In this document: positions 56,762 through 64,000 of the stretch, one piece after another
Numbering within the stretch: the stretch's first letter is position 1
Layout: the number at the start of each line of letters is the position of its first letter
Assembly: GCF_016239305.1 (NCBI RefSeq)
Contig: NZ_JAEHOQ010000019.1
Location: 24,594 to 88,593, forward strand
Reading direction: 5' to 3'
Source of the DNA: Proteus vulgaris
GTDB lineage: Bacteria > Pseudomonadota > Gammaproteobacteria > Enterobacterales > Enterobacteriaceae
DNA length: 64,000 nt
Program-made: the position numbers and the translations under genes
The notes under the pieces: generated by a model
What the model was told of the DNA's origin: nothing
The model's input: the letters and a program-made list of their open reading frames with translations, nothing else
The model's database searches: none

Positions 56762-56786
56762 AGAGGCTCTATCTAATAGAGCCTCT
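56762..56786 (+). other. stem-loop after the major pilin gene
   Basis: AGAGGCTCTA / TAGAGCCTCT perfect ten-base stem with a five-base loop and no T-run. Similar stem-loops after major pilin genes make the first cistron more abundant or more stable than the rest of the operon. Confidence 0.6.
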
Positions 56787-56804
56787 CATTAAAGAAGAAA
56801 TATA

Positions 56805-57503
56805 ATGATTAAAATTACAAATAGAATAAGAAAATTTTTTGTTATTTTACTAATGATTATATCTCCACTTGCTTACTCTAAAGGTGTGGGTTTAAACGCT
56901 ACACGTATTATTTATCCTGAAGGTGAGAATAGTGTAGGTGTCATCGTTCGTAATGAAGAACCAAAAATAAATTATTTGGTACAAGCCTATATTTCCTCTG
57001 ATGAAAACCCAATTATATTTCAAGTTACTCCACCTCTTTTTAGAATCAATAGTTTATCAAGGCATGAAGTGAGAATTTATGCCATGAGTAATTCTTTACC
57101 GAAAGATAGAGAAAGTATTTTTTATTTTCATGCAAAGATGATCCCCGGACAAAATAGTAATTCTGACACAGCAGGCCTAAATGTGGGCTTTGATAATGTC
57201 ATAAAACTTTTCTACCGACCTAAAAACTTACCGATGACATCAGAGGATGCGCAAAAGAAATTAGGATTTAGTGTGGAAGGGAAACAATTAAAGGTAGTCA
57301 ATAATTCTCCTTATTACATCAATTTTGCTGGGTTTTCTGTCAACAATATAAAGCTAGATGTTAGTTTGGCCAATAACAATGCCATGATTGCACCTTATAG
57401 TTCGATAAAATATGCCTTACCCACAGGGGTAACTAAAGGAAATGTTCAATGGCGTACAATAGATGATTTAGGTGGATTTAATGAACATAAAGCCACATTT
57501 TAA
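56805..57503 (+). CDS. fimbrial chaperone, PapD-like (first of three)
   Basis: 232 residues. Signal peptide ending AYS; the mature part starts GVGLNATRIIYPEGENSVGVIVRN, the first strands with the conserved arginine of PapD, and LPKDRESIFYFHAKMIP is the family motif before the F-G loop. It holds pilin subunits in the periplasm and delivers them to the usher. The F-G loop is short (FGS type), as in pilus rather than capsule systems. Confidence 0.9.
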   Translation: MIKITNRIRKFFVILLMIISPLAYSKGVGLNATRIIYPEGENSVGVIVRNEEPKINYLVQAYISSDENPIIFQVTPPLFRINSLSRHEVRIYAMSNSLPKDRESIFYFHAKMIPGQNSNSDTAGLNVGFDNVIKLFYRPKNLPMTSEDAQKKLGFSVEGKQLKVVNNSPYYINFAGFSVNNIKLDVSLANNNAMIAPYSSIKYALPTGVTKGNVQWRTIDDLGGFNEHKATF

Positions 57504-58035
57504 ACCAGTTGCATTGGGCGCATTATTAACTTGTATTTCTTTTTATGGATATAGCGCTGTTGATGACTCTGCGATTGTAATAGTAAAAGGCTCAGTAACA
57601 AAAGGAACGTGTGCTTTTACTTTATCAGACCAAGCGGTGAAATTTTCTCAATCAACGTTAATGCAAAATGTTGATGAAATAGGTGTAAAGAAAGAAAACA
57701 AAATACCTTTTTCAGTTAATTATCTTTGCCAAGATTATGTTGATGAAACACCTGATATGGAAGTTGTTATAAAAGCGGGATCAGGAACACAAATTGCAAA
57801 TAACAAAATATCACCGGTGAATAATCCAACCAATGCGAGTTTTGCTCTATACGATTGTAAGGATGATCATTGTTCTTTAGTTAATTTTAATGCTGGAACA
57901 AGTTCTGTTTATATTACAACAGGAAATGGTAATAAAAATAAAGATTTTGAAGTCGAGATCGTTAAGAAAGACAGTTCGGCGGTTAATCCTGGCACGCTAA
58001 AAGCAATATTAGCATTAACACTTATACAACCTTGA
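57481..58035 (+). CDS. minor fimbrial subunit 1
   Basis: 184 residues from the ATG at 57481, which overlaps the chaperone stop by 23 bases and has AGGTGG upstream; a TTG at 57472 is in frame. The signal peptide ends GYSA, and the N-terminal strand SAIVIVKGSVTKGTCAF with a cysteine is pilin-like. Extra cysteines (CQDY, CKDDHC) suggest a second disulfide. It is probably a tip adaptor or minor shaft component. Confidence 0.8.
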   Translation: MNIKPHFKPVALGALLTCISFYGYSAVDDSAIVIVKGSVTKGTCAFTLSDQAVKFSQSTLMQNVDEIGVKKENKIPFSVNYLCQDYVDETPDMEVVIKAGSGTQIANNKISPVNNPTNASFALYDCKDDHCSLVNFNAGTSSVYITTGNGNKNKDFEVEIVKKDSSAVNPGTLKAILALTLIQP

Positions 58036-58045
58036 GAATGTAAAT

Positions 58046-58588
58046 ATGAATATATTTCTATTGAAAAGGAATTTGTTAAGTTTATTTATTACACCAGCAC
58101 TATTTATTAGTTTTAGTGCTCAAAGTATTGAATTTGACTTTAAGGTAACCATTGATAAACAGACCTGCAAGCTTTCAGTTTCGGGCACAAGTGGCAATGA
58201 AGTTGATTTTGGCAGTATTCAATCGAATAAAATTAAAAATAATCTTATAGAACCTATTCCGATAAAGGTATTACTGAGTGACTGTAAAACGAATGACTTT
58301 TTTGATACTTATGTGACGATGAAGGCAAAAAGTACTTTAAATACGATTACTTTTAATGATGATCTCAATAAAAGTTTTGGTATCCGAGTCTCAAGTAAAA
58401 ATAATGTTGCTCAATCTAATCTTAATACAGATTTTTTTAAATCTGAAGACACTGTTTGGAATAACATAAGTAAAGATAAGTTAGAAAAGACACTTTATAC
58501 CTATGTTAAATGTAAAGATCCCACAATTTGTGATCCTGAAACTGGAGAGTTTTCGGCAACGTTAACTTTTTCGTATATCGTTGATTAA
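58046..58588 (+). CDS. minor fimbrial subunit 2
   Basis: 180 residues. Signal peptide ending AQS; the mature part begins IEFDFKVTIDKQTCKLSVSG, pilin-like with the first cysteine of the disulfide, and LSDCKTND carries the second. Late cysteines in CKDPTICDPETG suggest a further loop. The C-terminal strand ends LTFSYIVD. The gene lies ten bases after the previous subunit gene and nine before the second chaperone. Tip or adaptor role by position. Confidence 0.78.
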   Translation: MNIFLLKRNLLSLFITPALFISFSAQSIEFDFKVTIDKQTCKLSVSGTSGNEVDFGSIQSNKIKNNLIEPIPIKVLLSDCKTNDFFDTYVTMKAKSTLNTITFNDDLNKSFGIRVSSKNNVAQSNLNTDFFKSEDTVWNNISKDKLEKTLYTYVKCKDPTICDPETGEFSATLTFSYIVD

Positions 58589-58596
58589 GATATTAT

Positions 58597-59289
58597 ATGA
58601 ATAACTTTATTATAAAAATTTCTATTATTTTAATATTAGCTTTTAGTTATTTTAATGCTAACGCTCAAGGGGTTAGTTTAGGCAAAACACGCGTTATTTT
58701 TTCCGAGGGCAGTTCAAGTGAAAGTGTATATATTTCTAATGATGATAATCAGCCTTATTTAATACAAGCTGGCGTTACTGAAAAAATTGATGGAAATTTG
58801 TCATCTAATTTTATCGTTACTCCGCCTGTATTTCGTTTAGAAAACAAGAGTATATCGTCTTTGCGTATTTTATTAAAAGATACTCAAGATTTACCTAATG
58901 ACAAAGAGTCACTCTTTTATTTGAATACAAAAATTATACCTTCTACTAAACGACCTAATGAAAGTGAAGTACAGGAATCAAAATTAGTATTAATAACTAA
59001 TTTTGTGATTAAAGTAATTTATCGACCTGAAAATATAGCAAAGCCTTCAGAGCAAGATTACAAAAAAATCTTTATTAAAGAACAAGAAGGAAAGCGGTTT
59101 TTAGATAATCCAACGCCATATTATATGACATTAACATCAATTACAGTTGATAATGAAAAATATAATAAAACGTTCTTATTAGCTCCTTATAGCAAAACTA
59201 AATTGGCAGAAACATCAATAAAAGAAGCTAGTTGGCATATAATTAACGACTATGGTGAATTATCAAAAGAATTCAAATATAAGGACTAA
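58597..59289 (+). CDS. fimbrial chaperone, PapD-like (second of three)
   Basis: 230 residues. Signal peptide ending ANA; GVSLGKTRVIFSEGSSSESVYI and LPNDKESLFYLNTKIIP are the family strands and motif. It is about as different from the other two chaperones as family members usually are, so it is not a recent duplication. Its stop overlaps the third chaperone start by one base. It may serve the minor subunits encoded just before it. Confidence 0.88.
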   Translation: MNNFIIKISIILILAFSYFNANAQGVSLGKTRVIFSEGSSSESVYISNDDNQPYLIQAGVTEKIDGNLSSNFIVTPPVFRLENKSISSLRILLKDTQDLPNDKESLFYLNTKIIPSTKRPNESEVQESKLVLITNFVIKVIYRPENIAKPSEQDYKKIFIKEQEGKRFLDNPTPYYMTLTSITVDNEKYNKTFLLAPYSKTKLAETSIKEASWHIINDYGELSKEFKYKD

Positions 59290-60041
59290 TGAAAATGAAC
59301 ATTTTGAATAGTCGTATTTTTTTTATTACTACTTTGATATTAGGTTTTTTTTATTGCCAATTAGCATGGTCTGCTAATAATGCATTTGAATTTTCATTAC
59401 AAAGAATGACATATAATGAAGGTAGTAAAAGCATCTCTATCGGTTTAAGAAATAATGAAAAAAAAGCGTATCTCGTTCAAGCTAGTATGAGATGGTTAGA
59501 TGAATCTACGGGGTTGCAATTAATTGATAAAAAAGAGAATCCTCCTTTTATTTTAACTCCGTTATTACAAAAAATAGAACCTGAAGAATACTATGATTGG
59601 GTAATTAAGTTTACAGGTTCAGAAAGTACATTACCAACAGATAGAGAGAGTCTTTATATTGCTCAATTTCGGTTAATCCCCTCTACATCTGAAGAAACAC
59701 CAAATGTACAGATGAATTTTATTAGAGCATTAAACTTTAAAGTATACTATCGGCCAAAATCTCTTGAAGGTATAAAAATAAAAGATGCAGAGAAAAAGTT
59801 ATCATTTTCAATTGATGGTAATAAAATAATTGCTAAAAATGATTCACCTATTTATCTAGCTTTTAACACAATAAAGATAAATGGAAAAGAGATCGAGCTG
59901 CAAGAGTTATCGAAAAACGTACCTCCATTTGGTATGCAAGAATACTTATTTTTGAATAAAAAAAATATTACATCTATTCATTGGCAAGTATTAGATGAGT
60001 TTATGTTCCCATTAGATGAAAAAGTGAAAACAGTAAATTAA
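59289..60041 (+). CDS. fimbrial chaperone, PapD-like (third of three)
   Basis: 250 residues. Signal peptide ending AWSA; FEFSLQRMTYNEGSKSISIGLR carries the conserved arginine, and LPTDRESLYIAQFRLIPS the family motif. It is slightly longer than the other two, with an insert near residue 75 (ENPPFILTPLL). ATG 59289 overlaps the previous stop (TAATG); ATG 59295 is a second choice. It may be dedicated to the terminal adhesin or to another subunit. Confidence 0.85.
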   Translation: MKMNILNSRIFFITTLILGFFYCQLAWSANNAFEFSLQRMTYNEGSKSISIGLRNNEKKAYLVQASMRWLDESTGLQLIDKKENPPFILTPLLQKIEPEEYYDWVIKFTGSESTLPTDRESLYIAQFRLIPSTSEETPNVQMNFIRALNFKVYYRPKSLEGIKIKDAEKKLSFSIDGNKIIAKNDSPIYLAFNTIKINGKEIELQELSKNVPPFGMQEYLFLNKKNITSIHWQVLDEFMFPLDEKVKTVN

Positions 60042-60093
60042 TAAATTTATAAAAATATATGTTTTTATAAAGCTAAATATTAAGAGTGTAAAA

Positions 60094-62679
60094 ATGAATA
60101 AATCAATGGCAATGTTTAGATACAGTTTTTTTACATCACTTATTTTGCTCTCATTTAATTCTTTTGCAGAGGATTACTTTGATCCCGCATTACTTGATGG
60201 ACAATTAGGTGCATCTGCAAATGAAATTGATTTAAGCCAATTTTCACAAAAAGATGCGTTACCTGAAGGTAAAATATCTTTGTTAGTTTATGTCAATAAT
60301 AATAACAATGGTGAGTTCATCATTAATCTAGTAAAAGGGCCTAATAATAAAGTGGTGCCTGAAATAACCCGAGGCTTATTAGATAAATTAGGTGTTAATA
60401 CTAAAGTAATACCTAAGCTAAATATGTTGAGAAGCGATCAGGTAATTTATGATATTAATGAATATATTCCTGATGCATTAATAAAAGTAAATTTATCAGA
60501 ATTAAAATTAATCACTAGTTTTCCTCAAATTGTTATGTCTAATGAGGCTGTTGGTTATATTGATCCAGCATCTTTTGATAGTGGTGTTACGGCTATGTTT
60601 ATTAATTATATGTTTAGTGGAGGGCATTCTTCTAACGATAGCCATTTTGATAAAATTAATAATAATGGAAAACAAAAAAATGATAATTTCTTTGCTCAAC
60701 TAAGGGCAGGGTTTAATTTTTATGATTGGCGTTTACGTTCGACAATGACACAGACGTATACCCGAAATTCAAATAATGCAGAGACTCAAAGTAATAATAG
60801 TAATAAATTTTCTAATACATATCTTTCTCGTAATCTTTATTCTTTACGGTCGGAATTTATTGTTGGTGAAACTACAACCGGAAATGATGTCTTTGATAGT
60901 ATCCCAATGAAAGGTATGCGTTTAGTTTCTAACGAACAAATGTTACCAGCGAGTCAACAGGGTTTTGCTCCAGATGTGAGTGGAATTGCTCAATCTAATG
61001 CTCAAATTACTATCCGGCAAAATGGAAATGTCATTTATCAAACTTATGTTGCACCCGGTGCATTTAAAATAACAGATCTCTACGCGAGTGGCTCAGGAGG
61101 GAACTTGGATGTCACAGTGAAAGAAGAAGATGGTTCAGAAAGGACATTTACAGTTGCTTTTTCATCATTACCCGTAATGTTAAGACCGGGTGGTTGGAAA
61201 TATGAAATTAGTACTGGGCGATTTGATGGTGGCACAACGGTTGGTTCTAAAAAGGCAGATTTTTTACTTGCCAGTGGTATTTATGGTTTACCTTATGATG
61301 TCACTCTTTATGGTGGGTTATTAGGTGCGAAAGATTATTATGCTATTTCTTCTGGGATAGGAATTTCATTAGGCAATTGGGGGGCTTTGTCTACAGATAT
61401 CACACATGCTCATGCTGACTTTAATACAATAGGCTCTCAAAATGGACAATCTTATCGATTCCGTTATTCTAAGAATATGACCACTACAGGAACCTCTGTT
61501 GACTTAACGGCATTACGTTTTTCAACTAAAGATTATTACGATTTTAACCAATTTAATACTGAAGATTATCGGTTAAAAGACGGTACTTCACCGTGGTTAG
61601 GTGAACGAGAAAAAAGTCGTTTTACAACTTCATTATCACAATCATTAGGTCAATACGGTAGTATTTATTTATCTGGTAGTCGCTACAATTATTGGGAACA
61701 AGATAAAAATGTTACTCAACTTACGACGGGTTATAACGGCAATATCCATGGTATTAACTTTGGCGTTAATTACAGTATTGATAGAATAAAATCAGATGAT
61801 AGCTGGCCTGAAAATAGGCAAATTAGTTTCAATGTGAGTGTTCCATTTAGTGTGTTTAGTAATTCGCCTGCACTTAGCAATTTTAATAGTACTTACATGA
61901 TAAACCATGATAATAATGGAAGAACTAACCAGCAAGTTGGATTGTCTGGTAGTGCATTTGATAACTCCTTATCTTATGGTATTTCTCAATCTTGGGCTAA
62001 CCAAGGCCAGTCTAATAATGGCTCAGCATATGCTAATTATTCAGGCAACTACGGCACATCCTCTCTAAATTATAATTACTCTAGTGACTATTATAATGTT
62101 AATGGCAGCATGAATGGTGGCTTGCTTTTACATTCAGGTGGTTTATTGCTGGGCAGAAGTATGGGCAATAGCATGGCCATTGTTGAAGCACCTGGAGCAA
62201 AAGGAACAGAGCTAAGTTCAGGAAATGGTGCGATTAATGGACAGGGATATGCGTTATCACCATATCTTACAGAATATCGCCAAAACACAATCGCATTAAA
62301 TGTAAATACATTGCCTGATAATACGACTCTACAATCAACATCCCAAAATGTAGTTCCGACAAAAGGCGCTATTGTTAAGGTTACATTTAAAACAAAAATT
62401 GGCTTTCAAGCTATTTTAAATCTTTCTCAGAATAATAGTGTTGTTCCATTTGGTGCTATTGCTACGTTAATTGATGCTGATAATCCTAATGATTTGAATA
62501 CAGGTATTGTTGGTGAAAATGGTCAGCTTTATATGAGTGGGCTTCCTGATAATGGCAAGCTGTTAGTGAAATGGGGTAATAAAAACCAGCAAAGTTGCAG
62601 TGTTTCATATAGTGACTTAAGTGATGTTGAAGTCAATAACAAGCAACCAATAAGAATTTTATCTCTTTCTTGCCAATAA
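60094..62679 (+). CDS. outer membrane fimbrial usher (FimD/PapC family)
   Basis: 861 residues, normal for an usher. Signal peptide ending SFA, then the N-terminal chaperone-binding domain (EDYFDPALLDG, then DLSQFSQKDALPEGK), the 24-strand barrel with a plug domain after QSNAQITIRQNGNVIYQ, and C-terminal domains with a closing cysteine pair (QQSCSVSY and SLSCQ). It receives chaperone-subunit complexes and extrudes the pilus. It lies after three chaperone genes and before the adhesin. Confidence 0.93.
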   Translation: MNKSMAMFRYSFFTSLILLSFNSFAEDYFDPALLDGQLGASANEIDLSQFSQKDALPEGKISLLVYVNNNNNGEFIINLVKGPNNKVVPEITRGLLDKLGVNTKVIPKLNMLRSDQVIYDINEYIPDALIKVNLSELKLITSFPQIVMSNEAVGYIDPASFDSGVTAMFINYMFSGGHSSNDSHFDKINNNGKQKNDNFFAQLRAGFNFYDWRLRSTMTQTYTRNSNNAETQSNNSNKFSNTYLSRNLYSLRSEFIVGETTTGNDVFDSIPMKGMRLVSNEQMLPASQQGFAPDVSGIAQSNAQITIRQNGNVIYQTYVAPGAFKITDLYASGSGGNLDVTVKEEDGSERTFTVAFSSLPVMLRPGGWKYEISTGRFDGGTTVGSKKADFLLASGIYGLPYDVTLYGGLLGAKDYYAISSGIGISLGNWGALSTDITHAHADFNTIGSQNGQSYRFRYSKNMTTTGTSVDLTALRFSTKDYYDFNQFNTEDYRLKDGTSPWLGEREKSRFTTSLSQSLGQYGSIYLSGSRYNYWEQDKNVTQLTTGYNGNIHGINFGVNYSIDRIKSDDSWPENRQISFNVSVPFSVFSNSPALSNFNSTYMINHDNNGRTNQQVGLSGSAFDNSLSYGISQSWANQGQSNNGSAYANYSGNYGTSSLNYNYSSDYYNVNGSMNGGLLLHSGGLLLGRSMGNSMAIVEAPGAKGTELSSGNGAINGQGYALSPYLTEYRQNTIALNVNTLPDNTTLQSTSQNVVPTKGAIVKVTFKTKIGFQAILNLSQNNSVVPFGAIATLIDADNPNDLNTGIVGENGQLYMSGLPDNGKLLVKWGNKNQQSCSVSYSDLSDVEVNNKQPIRILSLSCQ

Positions 62680-62714
62680 ATAATAACCCTTATTTTATAG
62701 GTGGATGCATAACT

Positions 62715-63881
62715 ATGAAAATGCGTAATTTAATGATGGCATCACTGACTTCAGTATTAATGACTACGTCATTTAATATTTTAGCTGGAACTGATATGGG
62801 TGCTATGACATTAAACTTAACGGGGGTGATTGATATGAATATTAATCCATCTCAAGTGCAATATATAAATGGGACTTTAACTGGGAATACTAGTTTTCGT
62901 GGAAGTCCTGTTTATGGTAATAGTAGTAATTCTTCGTGGAGTAGTGTGTATGCGATTATTTCATTAAGCCAGTCAAAAACGAGATGTAATTCCACATTTG
63001 TTTCTAAAATACCTGATCAAACTAATAAATATGGTCTAAAGTTAGCGCATATAAATAATACAAAGACTGCAGTTTATGTAACACCACAATTTAACTTTAA
63101 TGTCAGTTTATCTAGTTTTAGTTCTAATTATCAAAGTGCTTATTCGGGGCAATTTTTTCAGGCGAATAGTAATCTGGTTGATAAAGAATCATCTGATATT
63201 AATGTATGTTTTGTGCCTCATAATTATGCAACAACACCAGTTCCTGGTGGTGGCTCGAAAGTGATTAGCGTGACGGCGCCAAGTTCATTTCCTGTTTATA
63301 TTGATGCTAATTTAACGCCGGGTAAGCTAACATATAAAGGCACACCTTTTTATGTAGGTAGTTTTGGTCAAAGTGCTAGTGGTGACTTTTTTGCACAAGT
63401 TAACGTAAATGCAGATGTGACAGTAAAACGTTCTTGTGCTGTTACTGGTGTATCTAATCAACAAATTAATGAAAATATGACATTTACGAATGAAGTCATA
63501 AAAGACTCTGTATTTACATTATCCTGTGGTGGTGCGGGTAATCCTGTAAATATGTCAGCAGTGATTAAAGAAGGAAGTTTAGATCCAAGTAATGTAAATA
63601 AATTAGTCTTAGCTCCTATTAATGGTACGGTATCAAACAAAAAACCTTGGGTGATAGGATTGCCTTATAAGCAAACTTCAACACCGAATTTAAAATGTGC
63701 TGATGAAAATAATAATAATCTATTAAAGTTCAATAATACAGATATTGAATTAAGTGGAACCAATATGGGGAATAATCAACCCGATATATTTGGTATCAAA
63801 TGGGCTCTTTGTAAACCTGATGGTACAAAAGCGGGTGAATATCGCGGAAAAGTGGATGTAAATATTTTCGTTCGCGGATAA
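62715..63881 (+). CDS. fimbrial tip adhesin
   Basis: 388 residues from the ATG at 62715, with AGGTGG nine bases upstream; the frame runs back to 62670 but overlaps the usher. Signal peptide ending LAG near residue 25. The N-terminal 230 residues are a unique serine/asparagine-rich lectin-like domain, and the last 150 residues, from VKRSCAVTGV, form a pilin domain with a disulfide that attaches to the tip. This two-domain build and the last position in the operon fit a FimH/MrpH-like adhesin; the receptor is unknown. Confidence 0.82.
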   Translation: MKMRNLMMASLTSVLMTTSFNILAGTDMGAMTLNLTGVIDMNINPSQVQYINGTLTGNTSFRGSPVYGNSSNSSWSSVYAIISLSQSKTRCNSTFVSKIPDQTNKYGLKLAHINNTKTAVYVTPQFNFNVSLSSFSSNYQSAYSGQFFQANSNLVDKESSDINVCFVPHNYATTPVPGGGSKVISVTAPSSFPVYIDANLTPGKLTYKGTPFYVGSFGQSASGDFFAQVNVNADVTVKRSCAVTGVSNQQINENMTFTNEVIKDSVFTLSCGGAGNPVNMSAVIKEGSLDPSNVNKLVLAPINGTVSNKKPWVIGLPYKQTSTPNLKCADENNNNLLKFNNTDIELSGTNMGNNQPDIFGIKWALCKPDGTKAGEYRGKVDVNIFVRG

Positions 63882-63901
63882 AAATGGTGATTTTAAAAAT
63901 T

Positions 63902-63934
63902 AAAAAAGTGGATCTTAGGATCCGCTTTTTTTAT
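63902..63934 (+). terminator. intrinsic terminator at the end of the fimbrial operon
   Basis: GTGGATC / GATCCGC stem (one G-T pair) within A- and T-runs (AAAAAA before, seven T after). It ends the operon; the remaining 66 bases of the window hold no gene that I can see. Confidence 0.85.
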
Positions 63935-64000
63935 GGAATATATTTTTATTTCTATTAATTTGATTTAGGATTCTATTTTAACTCGAATAAATGTTTCAAT

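Overview
The window looks like the chromosome of a Proteus-type enterobacterium (Morganellaceae). The DNA is AT-rich. The housekeeping genes follow Escherichia coli order (proL, yejM, yejL, yejK, rplY, yejH/radD, rsuA, bcr, yejG; mepS, lpxT; efpL; nfo, yeiH, yeiE, lysP). They end in an ireA-like receptor next to a plaP putrescine importer, a pairing I recall from Proteus mirabilis. The species call is inference from gene content, because no database search was possible.

Region 1 (1-28.3 kb) is the late half of a contractile-tailed (myovirus-type) prophage; its integrase and early genes lie outside the window. The order is: an accessory PIN-like gene, DUF1367, a Ref-type HNH nuclease, a Q-type antiterminator, a C4-like structured RNA, a DNA methyltransferase, holin, M15 endolysin, Rz/Rz1, small and large terminase, portal, head, capsid, connector, sheath, tube, tail chaperone, tape measure, baseplate and a repeat-rich tail fibre. 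Two reverse-strand cargo genes interrupt it: a secreted protein with a possible type IVb pilin-like fold, and a GNAT acetyltransferase placed between the terminase genes. The right end holds a broken SHOCT-domain gene, three 11-bp-phased repeats and an intact tRNA-Pro(GGG), the probable attachment site.

Region 2 (28.3-51.1 kb) is core chromosome: envelope control (yejM/lapC, lpxT, mepS), translation (rplY, rsuA, efpL), DNA repair (radD, nfo), transporters (bcr, mtr, yeiH, lysP), an orphan fruK, two small secreted pilin-like proteins with an FNR-like site, and a FecCD-type iron ABC permease and ATPase with no binding protein beside them.

Region 3 (51.2-64 kb) holds the ireA-like TonB receptor, then plaP behind an unusual 5' region (a 16-codon ORF with a terminator, then a 69-codon ORF overlapping the plaP start). 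A complete chaperone-usher fimbrial operon follows, with three chaperone genes, a usher and a terminal adhesin.

The points most worth a second look are the C4-like RNA, whose loop is complementary to the methyltransferase start; ten TGCGCA palindromes in 155 bp inside the small terminase gene; and the two-stage leader before plaP.
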